Notes: generated by a model not told the origin, from the letters alone. A stretch of 6,417 nucleotides of DNA from an uncultured Flammeovirgaceae bacterium (GCA_946480685.1 CAMLLI010000273.1:1-6417), one strand, 5' to 3'; positions 1 to 5,230 are shown, counted from the first letter of the stretch. Made by a program: numbers and translations.

Positions 1-425
1 GCATGGAAATGCTTTATACCATAGCGGCAGGAGATGCCGGTAATGATATATCGCGCGAGACAGCGAAAGTACTATCCTCTACAGCCTTCGATCGGAAACA
101 CGAGCGCGAAGCGGATGCCTTTGCCGTGGAGACACTCGCCAATGCCAATATAGATCCGCAGCACCTGAGTAATTTCTTTTTCCGGTTAGCCCGCAAAGAC
201 AATTTACCGGAAGAACTCGCGTGGATCAGCACACATCCCGATACCAAAGAGCGTTCAGCCGAAATCATCAAGCAGAAGAAAGAGTATACCTATACCAGCA
301 AACCTGTATTGAATACCCCTTGGGAAAGTGTACAACAACTTCTTGTTAATACAGATGATGAAGACGCTGAGGAGATCGAGGAAGTCGTAGCTGATGCTAT
401 TGATAGCACTGAGGTGGTTGAGTAG
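1..425 (+). CDS. M48-family zinc metalloprotease, C-terminal part (5' end outside window)
   Basis: This is the C-terminal part of a peptidase M48 (Ste24/HtpX/BepA-like) protein, probably periplasmic or membrane-linked and involved in protein quality control. The frame is open to the left edge, so the ATG at 3 is an internal Met, not the start. Numbering from that Met, the segment FDRKHEREADAFAVE (residues 29-43) carries the family's ExxxD element. E34 would be the third zinc ligand and D38 its supporting acid. The first two ligands (HExxH) must lie upstream. WISTHPDTKERSAEI (residues 74-88) matches the conserved THPxxxxR segment near the end of M48 catalytic domains. After about residue 115 comes a roughly 25-residue tail very rich in Asp and Glu. 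The family call is firm. The subfamily and any N-terminal signal or membrane segments cannot be judged. The next plus-strand gene is 306 bases away, so it is probably a separate unit. Confidence 0.88.
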   Translation, partial: MEMLYTIAAGDAGNDISRETAKVLSSTAFDRKHEREADAFAVETLANANIDPQHLSNFFFRLARKDNLPEELAWISTHPDTKERSAEIIKQKKEYTYTSKPVLNTPWESVQQLLVNTDDEDAEEIEEVVADAIDSTEVVE

Positions 426-477
426 GCTGTATAATTTAATAATCCGATAAGTTATATATAAGTATATACCGAATATC

Positions 478-525
478 TGTCGCTTTTCTCGCGACACGAT
501 ACGGGTTTTGTTGATGATCCCGTAT
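478..525. terminator. Two tandem hairpins downstream of the protease gene
   Basis: The first hairpin is TGTCGC (478-483) pairing with GCGACA (491-496) across a 7-base loop. The second is ATACGGG (499-505) pairing with CCCGTAT (519-525) across a 13-base loop. Both stems are perfect and lie about 55-100 bases after the protease stop codon. No run of T follows either stem, so this is not a textbook intrinsic terminator. It may still act as a transcript end or a 3'-protecting structure. Confidence 0.35.
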
Positions 526-638
526 AGCAAAGTCTAATCCTGCATAAATTCACAACCATTCAATGTTGCCGAACCTAGGTATAATTACTGAGTGGTGCCT
601 CCGTATTTTTAACGATTTCAAGAAGGATGTTTATACTA

Positions 639-646
639 TAGATTTG
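639..646 (+). promoter_or_regulatory. Candidate promoter for carbonic anhydrase (Bacteroidota -7 element)
   Basis: TAGATTTG matches the Bacteroidota -7 consensus TAnnTTTG at all fixed positions. A partial -33 match, TTTC (616-619, consensus TTTG), lies 19 bases upstream, within the usual spacing. Transcription would begin near 652-655 and give a leader of about 78 bases before the ATG at 732. Other perfect TAnnTTTG matches occur inside genes in this window, so position rather than the motif alone supports the call. Confidence 0.4.
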
Positions 647-680
647 CCAAAGAATCAATAGTATAAAATGCTCGCGATTT

Positions 681-705
681 GTTTACAACAGATGTACTGG
701 TAAAC
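681..705 (+). repeat. Inverted repeat in the carbonic anhydrase leader
   Basis: GTTTAC (681-686) is the exact reverse complement of GTAAAC (700-705), with a 13-base spacer. The flanking bases give partial further pairing (CGATTT on the left, GATCG on the right). It would lie in the leader RNA if the promoter at 639-646 is real. It could be a protein-binding site or a weak RNA stem. With six-base arms, chance is a real possibility. Confidence 0.25.
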
Positions 706-731
706 GATCGATTATCCTCAATTATATCTTT

Positions 732-1517
732 ATGAAATCATTACAACTCTCACTTCTCTTTGGTATTCTTTTATTGTGCTTGAACACATCTATAGTGTTT
801 GGCCAGAAGAAAGCAGCGCGCAAACCTAAGCCGGCAGATACTACCGCTGTTAATTATCTCATCAACCGCGATTCTGCTTTTGCCAATCCATACCTCGCTT
901 TACAAAAGCTGATGAATGGTAATCGCAGGTTTGTGGAAGGCCGCAGTATATATCCGCGGCAGGATCAGGCTTCTGCTAAAAAATTGACTGCCGGTCAATC
1001 ACCTTTTGCCGTTATAGTGGGTTGTTCAGATTCAAGAGCCTCTGCAGAGATTCTGTTCGATCAGGGATTCGGTGATCTTTTTATAGCACGCACAGCAGGA
1101 CAAGTAATGGCTGAAGCTTCGTATGGCACATTGGAGTATGCTTACCTGATGCTGAAGACAAAATTGATTGTTGTGATGGGACATACGAACTGCGGTGCGG
1201 TGGAAGCAGCGATCAAGCGTCCTGAAAATCCTCCCGGGCATATTGTAACACTGATCAATGCCATTAAGCCTGCAGCAACGGAAGCTAAAAAGATGGGAGG
1301 AGATGTTTTTGAAAATGCAATACGCATCAACGTTATAAACCAGGTAAATGAGCTGCGCCATCTCGAACCCGTGTTGAGCCGAAATTACGAAGCCGGTAAA
1401 CTTCTTATCGTTGGCGCTGTCTACGACCTGGCAACAGGAGAAGTAACATTCCTGAAAGAGACGTTAAAGGATCTTCCTGCTACAACTTTTACAACAGGGT
1501 CGATACCTGTTAAATAA
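732..1517 (+). CDS. Beta-class carbonic anhydrase, exported
   Basis: This protein interconverts CO2 and bicarbonate using zinc, and probably acts in the periplasm. Its 261 residues begin with a signal peptide: Lys2, a hydrophobic stretch from about residue 4 to 23, and a likely signal peptidase I cut after G24 (VFG|Q), followed by a basic linker. The catalytic domain starts near residue 50. The beta-class zinc ligands are all present: C98 in GCSDSRA with the D100/R102 dyad, and H151 and C154 in GHTNCGAV. Other family landmarks are the NPYLALQKLMNGNRRFVEG entry helix and the TAGQV and YGTLEYA segments. Many beta-class enzymes are cytoplasmic and about 200-220 residues long; the extra length here is the leader and linker. 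ATG 732 is the only start that keeps the signal peptide whole. No SD sequence is visible. The gene stands alone between long gaps. The family call is very secure; export is inferred from the leader. Confidence 0.95.
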   Translation: MKSLQLSLLFGILLLCLNTSIVFGQKKAARKPKPADTTAVNYLINRDSAFANPYLALQKLMNGNRRFVEGRSIYPRQDQASAKKLTAGQSPFAVIVGCSDSRASAEILFDQGFGDLFIARTAGQVMAEASYGTLEYAYLMLKTKLIVVMGHTNCGAVEAAIKRPENPPGHIVTLINAIKPAATEAKKMGGDVFENAIRINVINQVNELRHLEPVLSRNYEAGKLLIVGAVYDLATGEVTFLKETLKDLPATTFTTGSIPVK

Positions 1518-1842
1518 TATATATACTTTAAGTCTTTGGTATCTTTGGCTTACAGCAGAAATACTGAAGACTCTCCTTCGGAAGAAGGTTAGTGGTTTAT
1601 TCTGCCGAAAGACAGGAGGACTGAAAATCGTTGTGTGGAATGCTATCTAAAAAAAATGGAGAAAGTATATTTATACGATGCTCAGTAGAATTACCCGTTT
1701 CCTTTTATTCTTGCGATAAGTTAGCATCAACAATCATAAATATACCTGGAGATAATAATATCGCCATGAACGAGATAAGACACTGAGTGAGACTGCTCTG
1801 GCATTCAAATGTGAAATAATACTTTTACAACAGCAATCAGGA
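1518..1842. other. Convergent intergenic region with structured segments
   Basis: This gap of 325 bases lies between the ends of carbonic anhydrase (plus) and the DUF72 gene (minus). It starts with an alternating TA run just after the carbonic anhydrase stop. It then has a perfect -7-like element (1540-1547) followed by self-complementary segments, described separately. A 48-codon plus-strand frame runs from ATG 1640 to TGA 1784-1786. An AGGAGG (1614-1619) lies 20 bases ahead of that ATG, too far for a normal ribosome binding site, although a TTG codon in the same frame at 1631 is 11 bases from it. The predicted peptide begins MLSKKNGESIFIRC and matches no family I recognise. No clear terminator for either flanking gene is visible. 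Confidence 0.55.
1540..1606 (+). ncRNA. Candidate small structured RNA with its own promoter
   Basis: TATCTTTG (1540-1547) fits TAnnTTTG exactly and would start a transcript near 1553-1556. No -33 match is seen upstream. Immediately downstream, GCAGAA (1555-1560) pairs with TTCTGC (1600-1605). Nested inside are ACT/AGT (1563-1565 with 1591-1593) and CCTTC (1575-1579) closing over GGAA with GAAGG (1584-1588). The result is a long imperfect hairpin whose base sits at the predicted start. The 3' end is unknown and could extend to about 1790. I found no signature of tmRNA, RNase P RNA or SRP RNA. This is an inference from pairing and position only. Confidence 0.25.
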
Positions 1843-2796
1843 CTATGAAGCCTTCTTCCTCGGAGCTCTTTTCTTGGGAGGTGCAGCAGTGGCGAATAAT
1901 TCCATGTCTTGTTCTACAAATTTAGGGACAGGTATAGATAGACCGCAGTGTTTGTTAAGCTGCTCGATCAGGTATTTACTCAATTCAGGCGAATGAAGTT
2001 CTTCGTGCTGATGCATGAAGAAATATACCCGTTCTATACCTTGTGTCATCCAGTGTTTGATGCGCTGTACCCAATCGTCAATGCGCGTATAGTCACTGGG
2101 ATGTAAGCCGTTGCCTACAAAACGGATGAACGCCTCGGGAGTGGTGAGGCGCATGTGTACGCAATCTCTGCGACCCGATGCATCGGTGATGACTGCTCCA
2201 GCTTTATTTTTCTCCAGCATGCTGAATGCAGATTGAAACGCATTTTCGTTCGTGAACCATTCAGGATGTCTGAACTCAACAAAGAGCTTTATATCTTTTG
2301 GCAGTGACTGTATAAAAGCTTCAATCGTGTCTTGTGTTTTAGGCGCCATGCCGGGATGTGGCATCAGAAATATAGGGCCCAGATTTTCTTTAAAGCCGGA
2401 TATACCTTCGAGAAAACGATCCGTTGCTTCCTTTACATCTTTCAGTCGCTTGATGTGCGTGATCTGATCGGTGAATTTCGGACAGAATTTAAAATCACTG
2501 CCTACTTTACTTCGCCATCCTTGTGTTTGTTCAACGGTAGGCATCCGATAAAACGTAGCGTTCAGTTCAATGCAGTTAAAATGCTGTGCATAGTGATTCA
2601 GAAATTCTCCTTCCTTCGTGCCCTTCGGGTATATCTTTCCAACCCAGTCTTTACGGCCCCACTTGGCGCAGCCTACAAAAATTTCAGGCTTGGCTGATTT
2701 TGCCGATGCTAACAATCGCCTTGTTTCCTGCCGATCAGGAGGAAGTGTAAAGTCCACTTTCTCAAGTTCTTCTGATGTGATGCGTCCGAATTCCAT
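1843..2796 (-). CDS. DUF72 (YecE-like) TIM-barrel family protein
   Basis: This is a DUF72 protein of unknown function; the family adopts a TIM-barrel fold. With the start at 2796 it has 317 residues. An in-frame ATG at 2826 would add ten, but the shorter form begins MEFGRIT, as Bacteroidota relatives do from memory, and a promoter-like TATCTTTC sits just ahead of it (2807-2800). Visible family blocks are VGCAKWGRKDWVGKIYP and FNCIELNATFYRMP (about residues 41-86), GPIFLMPHP, VEFRHPEWF, ITDASGRRDCVHMRL and, near the end, VYFFMHQHEELHSPELSKYLIEQLN. The last block has FFMHQHEE where many DUF72 proteins have a YFNN-type segment, which seems to mark this subfamily. The protein ends in a Lys/Arg-rich tail (PPKKRAPRKKAS). 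No signal peptide is seen, so it is probably cytoplasmic. It lies last in a same-strand series, 49 bases after the stop of the small membrane protein gene, so it could be cotranscribed or have its own promoter. Confidence 0.92.
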   Translation of the reverse strand: MEFGRITSEELEKVDFTLPPDRQETRRLLASAKSAKPEIFVGCAKWGRKDWVGKIYPKGTKEGEFLNHYAQHFNCIELNATFYRMPTVEQTQGWRSKVGSDFKFCPKFTDQITHIKRLKDVKEATDRFLEGISGFKENLGPIFLMPHPGMAPKTQDTIEAFIQSLPKDIKLFVEFRHPEWFTNENAFQSAFSMLEKNKAGAVITDASGRRDCVHMRLTTPEAFIRFVGNGLHPSDYTRIDDWVQRIKHWMTQGIERVYFFMHQHEELHSPELSKYLIEQLNKHCGLSIPVPKFVEQDMELFATAAPPKKRAPRKKAS

Positions 2797-2845
2797 AGTG
2801 AAAGATACACATCTGCGAACGATCACCCAAGAGCTGTACGAAATG

Positions 2846-3043
2846 TTAACGGAACCATTTCTTAATCACGTGCCCTTTCCACATCCAGAAACCGGAGAGG
2901 ATCACGAGCGGAAAGATCACCCAGCGTACCACGACAACGGCTTCAGGTATAGTGGAGACGGGTCCATATACAAAACCAATAATCGGAATGCTGGCGAGTA
3001 TATGGAACCACCGGATGATCTTTCGCTCGGTTGCTGCTTTCAT
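2846..3043 (-). CDS. Small two-helix membrane protein
   Basis: This is a 65-residue protein with two predicted membrane helices, roughly residues 11-30 (WFHILASIPIIGFVYGPVST) and 36-55 (VVVVRWVIFPLVILSGFWMW). They are flanked by basic residues at the N-terminus (KAATERK) and C-terminus (KGHVIKKWFR). The Arg/Lys at both ends suggests both termini face the cytoplasm. The layout (RKIIRWFHI, GP, a second helix and WMWKGH) resembles small conserved Bacteroidota proteins I have seen without a defined role, so I give no function. It lies 42 bases after the DUF1579-like gene on the same strand. The gap is very AT-rich, with two TATATA blocks. That spacing fits either an operon member or a weak separate promoter. 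The start at 3043 is the only sensible one. Confidence 0.75.
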   Translation of the reverse strand: MKAATERKIIRWFHILASIPIIGFVYGPVSTIPEAVVVVRWVIFPLVILSGFWMWKGHVIKKWFR

Positions 3044-3085
3044 AACAATGCTATATATACTTTGTTATATACTTCTGATAGCGTG

Positions 3086-3631
3086 CTATTCAGTTTTGGT
3101 AAGGTGCATGCTGAAGAACTTCATCCACGTAGTACCGTCCTGTGAAAATTCTCCGGTCTCATCCCATGTTTTCTTTACCGGGTCGAGTACAATGCTATAG
3201 CGTGTTTTGCCGCGACCCGGTATATCAAATCCCCATTGAAATGTATTCTCACCGGTAGGTTTGATCCATGCATCCGTACTGCGACCATCTTTCAGGTATG
3301 AACGGAATTTATATTGCTCCGTATTTTTGTCGTACGAAAGTACAGCCAGTGCGTGGTGTACTACAATTTCCTGCTTAGTAGCATCCTGCGCTTTGCCGAT
3401 ACCTTCCACCAGCAATACCATACCATCGAGCTTGGATTCAATATGTTCGTCTACTTTCGATTTGCGAGGTTCACCGGGGCCCATCTGCATGGAGCCTTCG
3501 CCTTGCCAGCGACCAACCCAGTTGGCAAATATTTTCATCTTTTCTTTGTCTCCCATCTCTTGTGCAGATGTATTGCCGGTGGCTATAGTATAGAGCAGAG
3601 CGGTGAGTAAAATGATCAAAAGGTTTTTCAT
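3086..3631 (-). CDS. Secreted DUF1579-like protein
   Basis: This 181-residue exported protein resembles the DUF1579 family, whose function is not established. The N-terminus is a clear signal peptide: MKN, a hydrophobic stretch to about residue 18, and a signal peptidase I site TSA|Q after residue 23. The mature part opens with FANWVGRWQGEGSMQMGPGEP (about residues 35-55), the W-x-G-x-W-x-G-x-G block typical of DUF1579 and related calycin-like barrels. Repeated beta-rich stretches follow: KSKVDEHIESKLDGMVLLVEG, HHALAVLSYD, YKFRSYLKDG, GENTFQWGFDIPG and the closing SQDGTTWMKFFSMHLTK. Such proteins may bind a small hydrophobic ligand, but no ligand residue can be named here. It starts 10 bases after the stop of the winged-helix gene, so it is almost certainly cotranscribed and a likely downstream partner of that regulator. 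Family assignment is moderate; export is strong. Confidence 0.82.
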   Translation of the reverse strand: MKNLLIILLTALLYTIATGNTSAQEMGDKEKMKIFANWVGRWQGEGSMQMGPGEPRKSKVDEHIESKLDGMVLLVEGIGKAQDATKQEIVVHHALAVLSYDKNTEQYKFRSYLKDGRSTDAWIKPTGENTFQWGFDIPGRGKTRYSIVLDPVKKTWDETGEFSQDGTTWMKFFSMHLTKTE

Positions 3632-3641
3632 ATATAGGGGT

Positions 3642-3926
3642 TTATTTGTTGATATACTGTTTCAGGTTATTAACGTAGTCTTCAAAAGCCTTGATGCCTT
3701 TTTTGGTTATGCTGCAGGTAGTTAAAGGCTTTTTACCACGAAATGATTTTTCTACACGGATATAGCCTGCCTCTGAAAGCTTGTCGAGTTGTACACTCAG
3801 GTTGCCGGCAGTACTGTTGGTTTTCTCTTTCAGAAATGTAAACTCTGCTGATTCAACGCTGATCAGCAATGACATGACTGCCAGCCGAAGTTGTGAGTGA
3901 AGTAAAGGATCGAGATCGTTAAACAT
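3642..3926 (-). CDS. Winged-helix transcriptional regulator (PF13601/HTH_34-like)
   Basis: This is a 94-residue single-domain DNA-binding protein of the winged-helix type, close to the ArsR/MarR-like group often described as PF13601. LDPLLHSQLRLAVMSLL (residues 5-21) is the first helix. FTFLKEKTNSTAGNLSVQLDKLSEAGY (about 29-55) is the helix-turn-helix, with recognition helix near TAGNLSVQLDKL. YIRVEKSFRGKKPLTTCSIT (55-74) is the wing, and the last 20 residues probably form a dimer helix. There is no ligand domain and no Cys pair for metal sensing; only C71 is present. The start codon overlaps the stop of the upstream membrane-protein gene by one base (TAATG), indicating translational coupling. 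Such regulators are commonly small repressors of their own operon, and the inverted repeats at 4554-4600 upstream of the operon are natural candidate operators. The inducing signal is unknown. Confidence 0.88.
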   Translation of the reverse strand: MFNDLDPLLHSQLRLAVMSLLISVESAEFTFLKEKTNSTAGNLSVQLDKLSEAGYIRVEKSFRGKKPLTTCSITKKGIKAFEDYVNNLKQYINK

Positions 3927-4498
3927 TATTCTTCGCGCTTGTTCTTCAACATATAGCCCGGTATCAGGTAGCCGCAGAGTATAGCAACAGCACCGGCCAG
4001 TGATTGCATATAGGCTGGCAGTAAGAACCCTATTATACCAAAGACCCAGAAGAGAATGCCTCCAATCATGAGCGGCCTGAAGCGCAGGATCATACCTGAA
4101 ATGAAAGTAGGAAGTACACTTATAATCAGTATAACCGGACCCAGCTGGTAATTTATTTTATATCCGAATACTACGAGGGTAAATATGCAGATGGCATAAC
4201 AGATCCACAGGGCTGCGCTGATGCGATCGAAATGTGATGTAGTAGTTTTATCGGTGCTGCTTTTAAAACTGTGATATAAAGTATAGAGCCAGGCCGGTAT
4301 AGTAATAACCCACACGATATAGGGATGTTTGTAATGGAGTATAGATAATGTAAACATACCGAGGTTGGCCAATACAACCACCCAGCCCCAAAGCAGAAAG
4401 TAAAAACTGTTTCGTTGAACATTGCCTTTCGCCTGATCGATCATGCTGGTAATGATGTCGAGACTTTGCTGGGCACTTAGGTTTTCGGAGTCTTTCAT
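3926..4498 (-). CDS. Six-helix integral membrane protein, partner of the regulator
   Basis: This 190-residue inner-membrane protein has no signal peptide. About 30 soluble, mildly amphipathic N-terminal residues (SLDIITSMIDQAKGNVQRN) precede six predicted membrane helices near residues 31-54, 58-78, 93-113, 117-138, 142-160 and 164-184. It ends in a short basic tail, KNKREE. There are no transporter ATPase, kinase or peptidase motifs. From memory, proteins of this layout (ISAMI-like N-terminus, YFLLWGW at the first helix) recur next to PF13601 regulators in Bacteroidota, but no function is established. It is the first gene of the minus-strand operon, and its stop overlaps the regulator start by one base. 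It may sense or relay a membrane signal to the regulator, or be the regulated activity itself; the sequence does not decide. Isoleucine codons here are mostly ATA (four of five in residues 148-179), unlike riboflavin synthase next door. Confidence 0.82.
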   Translation of the reverse strand: MKDSENLSAQQSLDIITSMIDQAKGNVQRNSFYFLLWGWVVVLANLGMFTLSILHYKHPYIVWVITIPAWLYTLYHSFKSSTDKTTTSHFDRISAALWICYAICIFTLVVFGYKINYQLGPVILIISVLPTFISGMILRFRPLMIGGILFWVFGIIGFLLPAYMQSLAGAVAILCGYLIPGYMLKNKREE

Positions 4499-4553
4499 TT
4501 TTATATACAGGTTAAGGGATTATCGGATTGCGTAGCGATGTGGTGCGTGTTGT

Positions 4554-4565
4554 TATACAAGTATA
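4554..4565. repeat. 12-base inverted repeat TATAC-AA-GTATA
   Basis: Five-base arms pair perfectly around AA. It lies 56 bases upstream of the membrane-protein start codon on the minus strand, a plausible promoter or operator position for that operon. TATA-type words are abundant throughout this window, so this could be chance. Confidence 0.3.
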
Positions 4566-4581
4566 CGACATATTCATAAAC

Positions 4582-4600
4582 TGGTTTATGTTATAAACCA
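4582..4600. promoter_or_regulatory. 19-base palindromic operator candidate
   Basis: TGGTTTAT (4582-4589) is the exact reverse complement of ATAAACCA (4593-4600) around a 3-base GTT spacer. The size and symmetry suit a dimeric winged-helix protein, such as the regulator encoded at 3926-3642. It ends 27 bases ahead of the ribE -7 element and lies 84-102 bases upstream of the regulator operon's first start codon, so it could act on either unit. Which protein binds is inference. Confidence 0.45.
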
Positions 4601-4627
4601 AAATATTTTTAGTAAGCTGTTTTTAGC

Positions 4628-4635
4628 TATTTTTG
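4628..4635 (+). promoter_or_regulatory. ribE: Candidate ribE promoter, giving a near-leaderless mRNA
   Basis: TATTTTTG matches TAnnTTTG exactly and ends only four bases before the ATG at 4640. With the usual spacing, transcription would begin at or within a few bases of the start codon. The -33 region is only a T-run (4606-4610), a weak match. There is no ribosome binding sequence between the element and the ATG, which fits a leaderless or near-leaderless message. Confidence 0.45.
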
Positions 4636-4639
4636 CCGC

Positions 4640-5230
4640 ATGTTTACAGGAATCATTGAAACAGTAGCCGAGGTTACGGCCATCCGCGATGAAGGCACGA
4701 ACCGTCATTTCAAAATAAAAAGTGCATTAACCCGCGAGTTGAAAGTTGATCAAAGCGTGTCTCACAACGGTGTTTGTCTTACCGTAGTATCGCTGGAAGG
4801 TGATGCCTATTGGGTAACCGCTGTGCAGGAAACGCTGCAGAAGTCTAACCTCTCTTCACTAAAAGAAGGAAGCAAAGTAAACCTGGAACGTTGTATGCTC
4901 AACAACGGTCGCTTTGATGGACACATTGTTCAGGGGCACGTTGATCAGACCGGAGTTGTCAAATCAATTGAAGAAGTAGGGGGGAGCTGGCTTTTTCATT
5001 TTGAGTACGATGCTGCCTACGGAAATGTAACGGTTGAAAAAGGATCCATCGCTGTGAACGGTGTGAGTCTTACCTGCTTCAACGCTACGGCTAACAGCTT
5101 TACCATCGCGATCATTCCCTATACGTATGAGCACACCAGCTTTCACCAGTTGAAAGCGGGTGATGTTGTTAACCTGGAGTTTGATATTATCGGTAAATAT
5201 GTAAAGCGCCTGCTGGGTATAGCAAAGTAG
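4640..5230 (+). CDS. ribE: Riboflavin synthase, alpha subunit
   Basis: This enzyme catalyses the last step of riboflavin synthesis: two molecules of 6,7-dimethyl-8-ribityllumazine are dismutated to riboflavin and a pyrimidine precursor. It is cytoplasmic and trimeric in known relatives. The protein has 196 residues, slightly shorter than typical (about 200-215), and contains the two tandem lumazine-binding barrels. The first barrel starts with the hallmark MFTGIIE and includes NGVCLTV (residues 43-49, with C46 equivalent to the conserved active-site Cys). The second begins near FDGHIVQGHVDQTG (92-105, with H100) and has NGVSLT (140-145, with S143 equivalent to the conserved Ser). The C-terminal NLEFDIIGKYVKRLL helix that mediates trimer contacts is present. 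The start is fixed by MFTGII. No other rib gene is in the window. Codon choice differs from its neighbours, with ATA for only 2 of 13 isoleucines. The symbol ribE follows the common usage for this enzyme; in some species it is ribC or ribB. Confidence 0.97.
   Translation: MFTGIIETVAEVTAIRDEGTNRHFKIKSALTRELKVDQSVSHNGVCLTVVSLEGDAYWVTAVQETLQKSNLSSLKEGSKVNLERCMLNNGRFDGHIVQGHVDQTGVVKSIEEVGGSWLFHFEYDAAYGNVTVEKGSIAVNGVSLTCFNATANSFTIAIIPYTYEHTSFHQLKAGDVVNLEFDIIGKYVKRLLGIAK

Larger units (their letters stand above)
426..731. other. Intergenic region between protease and carbonic anhydrase
   Basis: This AT-rich gap of 306 bases has no convincing gene. It holds two tandem hairpins at 478-525, a promoter-like element at 639-646 and a short inverted repeat at 681-705. 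A 32-codon frame on the plus strand (563-661, ATG to TAG; peptide ending KDVYTIDLPKNQ) is open, but it has no ribosome binding site and resembles nothing I know. I treat it as noise or a gene remnant. Confidence 0.6.
4499..4639. promoter_or_regulatory. Divergent control region between the regulator operon and ribE
   Basis: These 141 bases separate two divergently read units and must hold both promoters. They contain the inverted repeats TATAC-AA-GTATA (4554-4565) and TGGTTTAT-GTT-ATAAACCA (4582-4600), and the ribE -7 element at 4628-4635. On the minus strand the start codon at 4498 is preceded by a TATATAAAA stretch, but there is no perfect TAnnTTTG. I do not see the conserved blocks of an FMN riboswitch, and the ribE leader looks too short to hold one. 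Confidence 0.6.

Noticed and set aside
255..530. Minus-strand open frame of 91 codons across the protease end and following gap
   Set aside because: Half of it is antisense to the conserved protease end and the rest is AT-rich noise covering the hairpins. No domain is visible.
821..828. Minus-strand TAnnTTTG match
   Set aside because: It is antisense inside carbonic anhydrase with no gene downstream on that strand; a chance match.
1571..1590. CCTTCGGAAGAAGG as the apical part of an SRP (4.5S) RNA
   Set aside because: It shares the GGAA loop, but the conserved flanking AGG and AAGCAG signatures of SRP RNA are absent.
1649..1656. Run of eight A, read as a T-tract terminator for the DUF72 gene
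   Set aside because: On the minus strand the nearest stem (GTAT/ATAC type) is weak and separated from the T-run by about eight bases, and the site is nearly 190 bases past the stop codon.
2332..2697. Plus-strand open frame of 121 codons
   Set aside because: It lies wholly antisense to well-conserved DUF72 blocks and has no domain or start signal.
2618..3145. Plus-strand open frame of 175 codons spanning three minus-strand genes
   Set aside because: It is antisense to the conserved start of the DUF72 protein, the small membrane protein and the end of the DUF1579-like protein. It has no recognisable domain and its composition is that of a reverse-complement reading.
3256..3329. Two perfect TAnnTTTG elements on the plus strand (3256-3263 and 3322-3329)
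   Set aside because: They lie antisense inside the DUF1579-like gene with no plus-strand gene downstream. I take them as chance matches and as a caution for the other promoter calls.
3261..3610. Two overlapping plus-strand frames of about 100 codons
   Set aside because: Both are antisense to the DUF1579-like gene, whose signal peptide and motifs are convincing. The frames are Ser/Cys-rich without domain features.
4499..4639. Possible FMN riboswitch ahead of ribE
   Set aside because: The conserved riboswitch blocks are not visible, and the likely promoter sits four bases from the start codon, leaving no room for a leader RNA.
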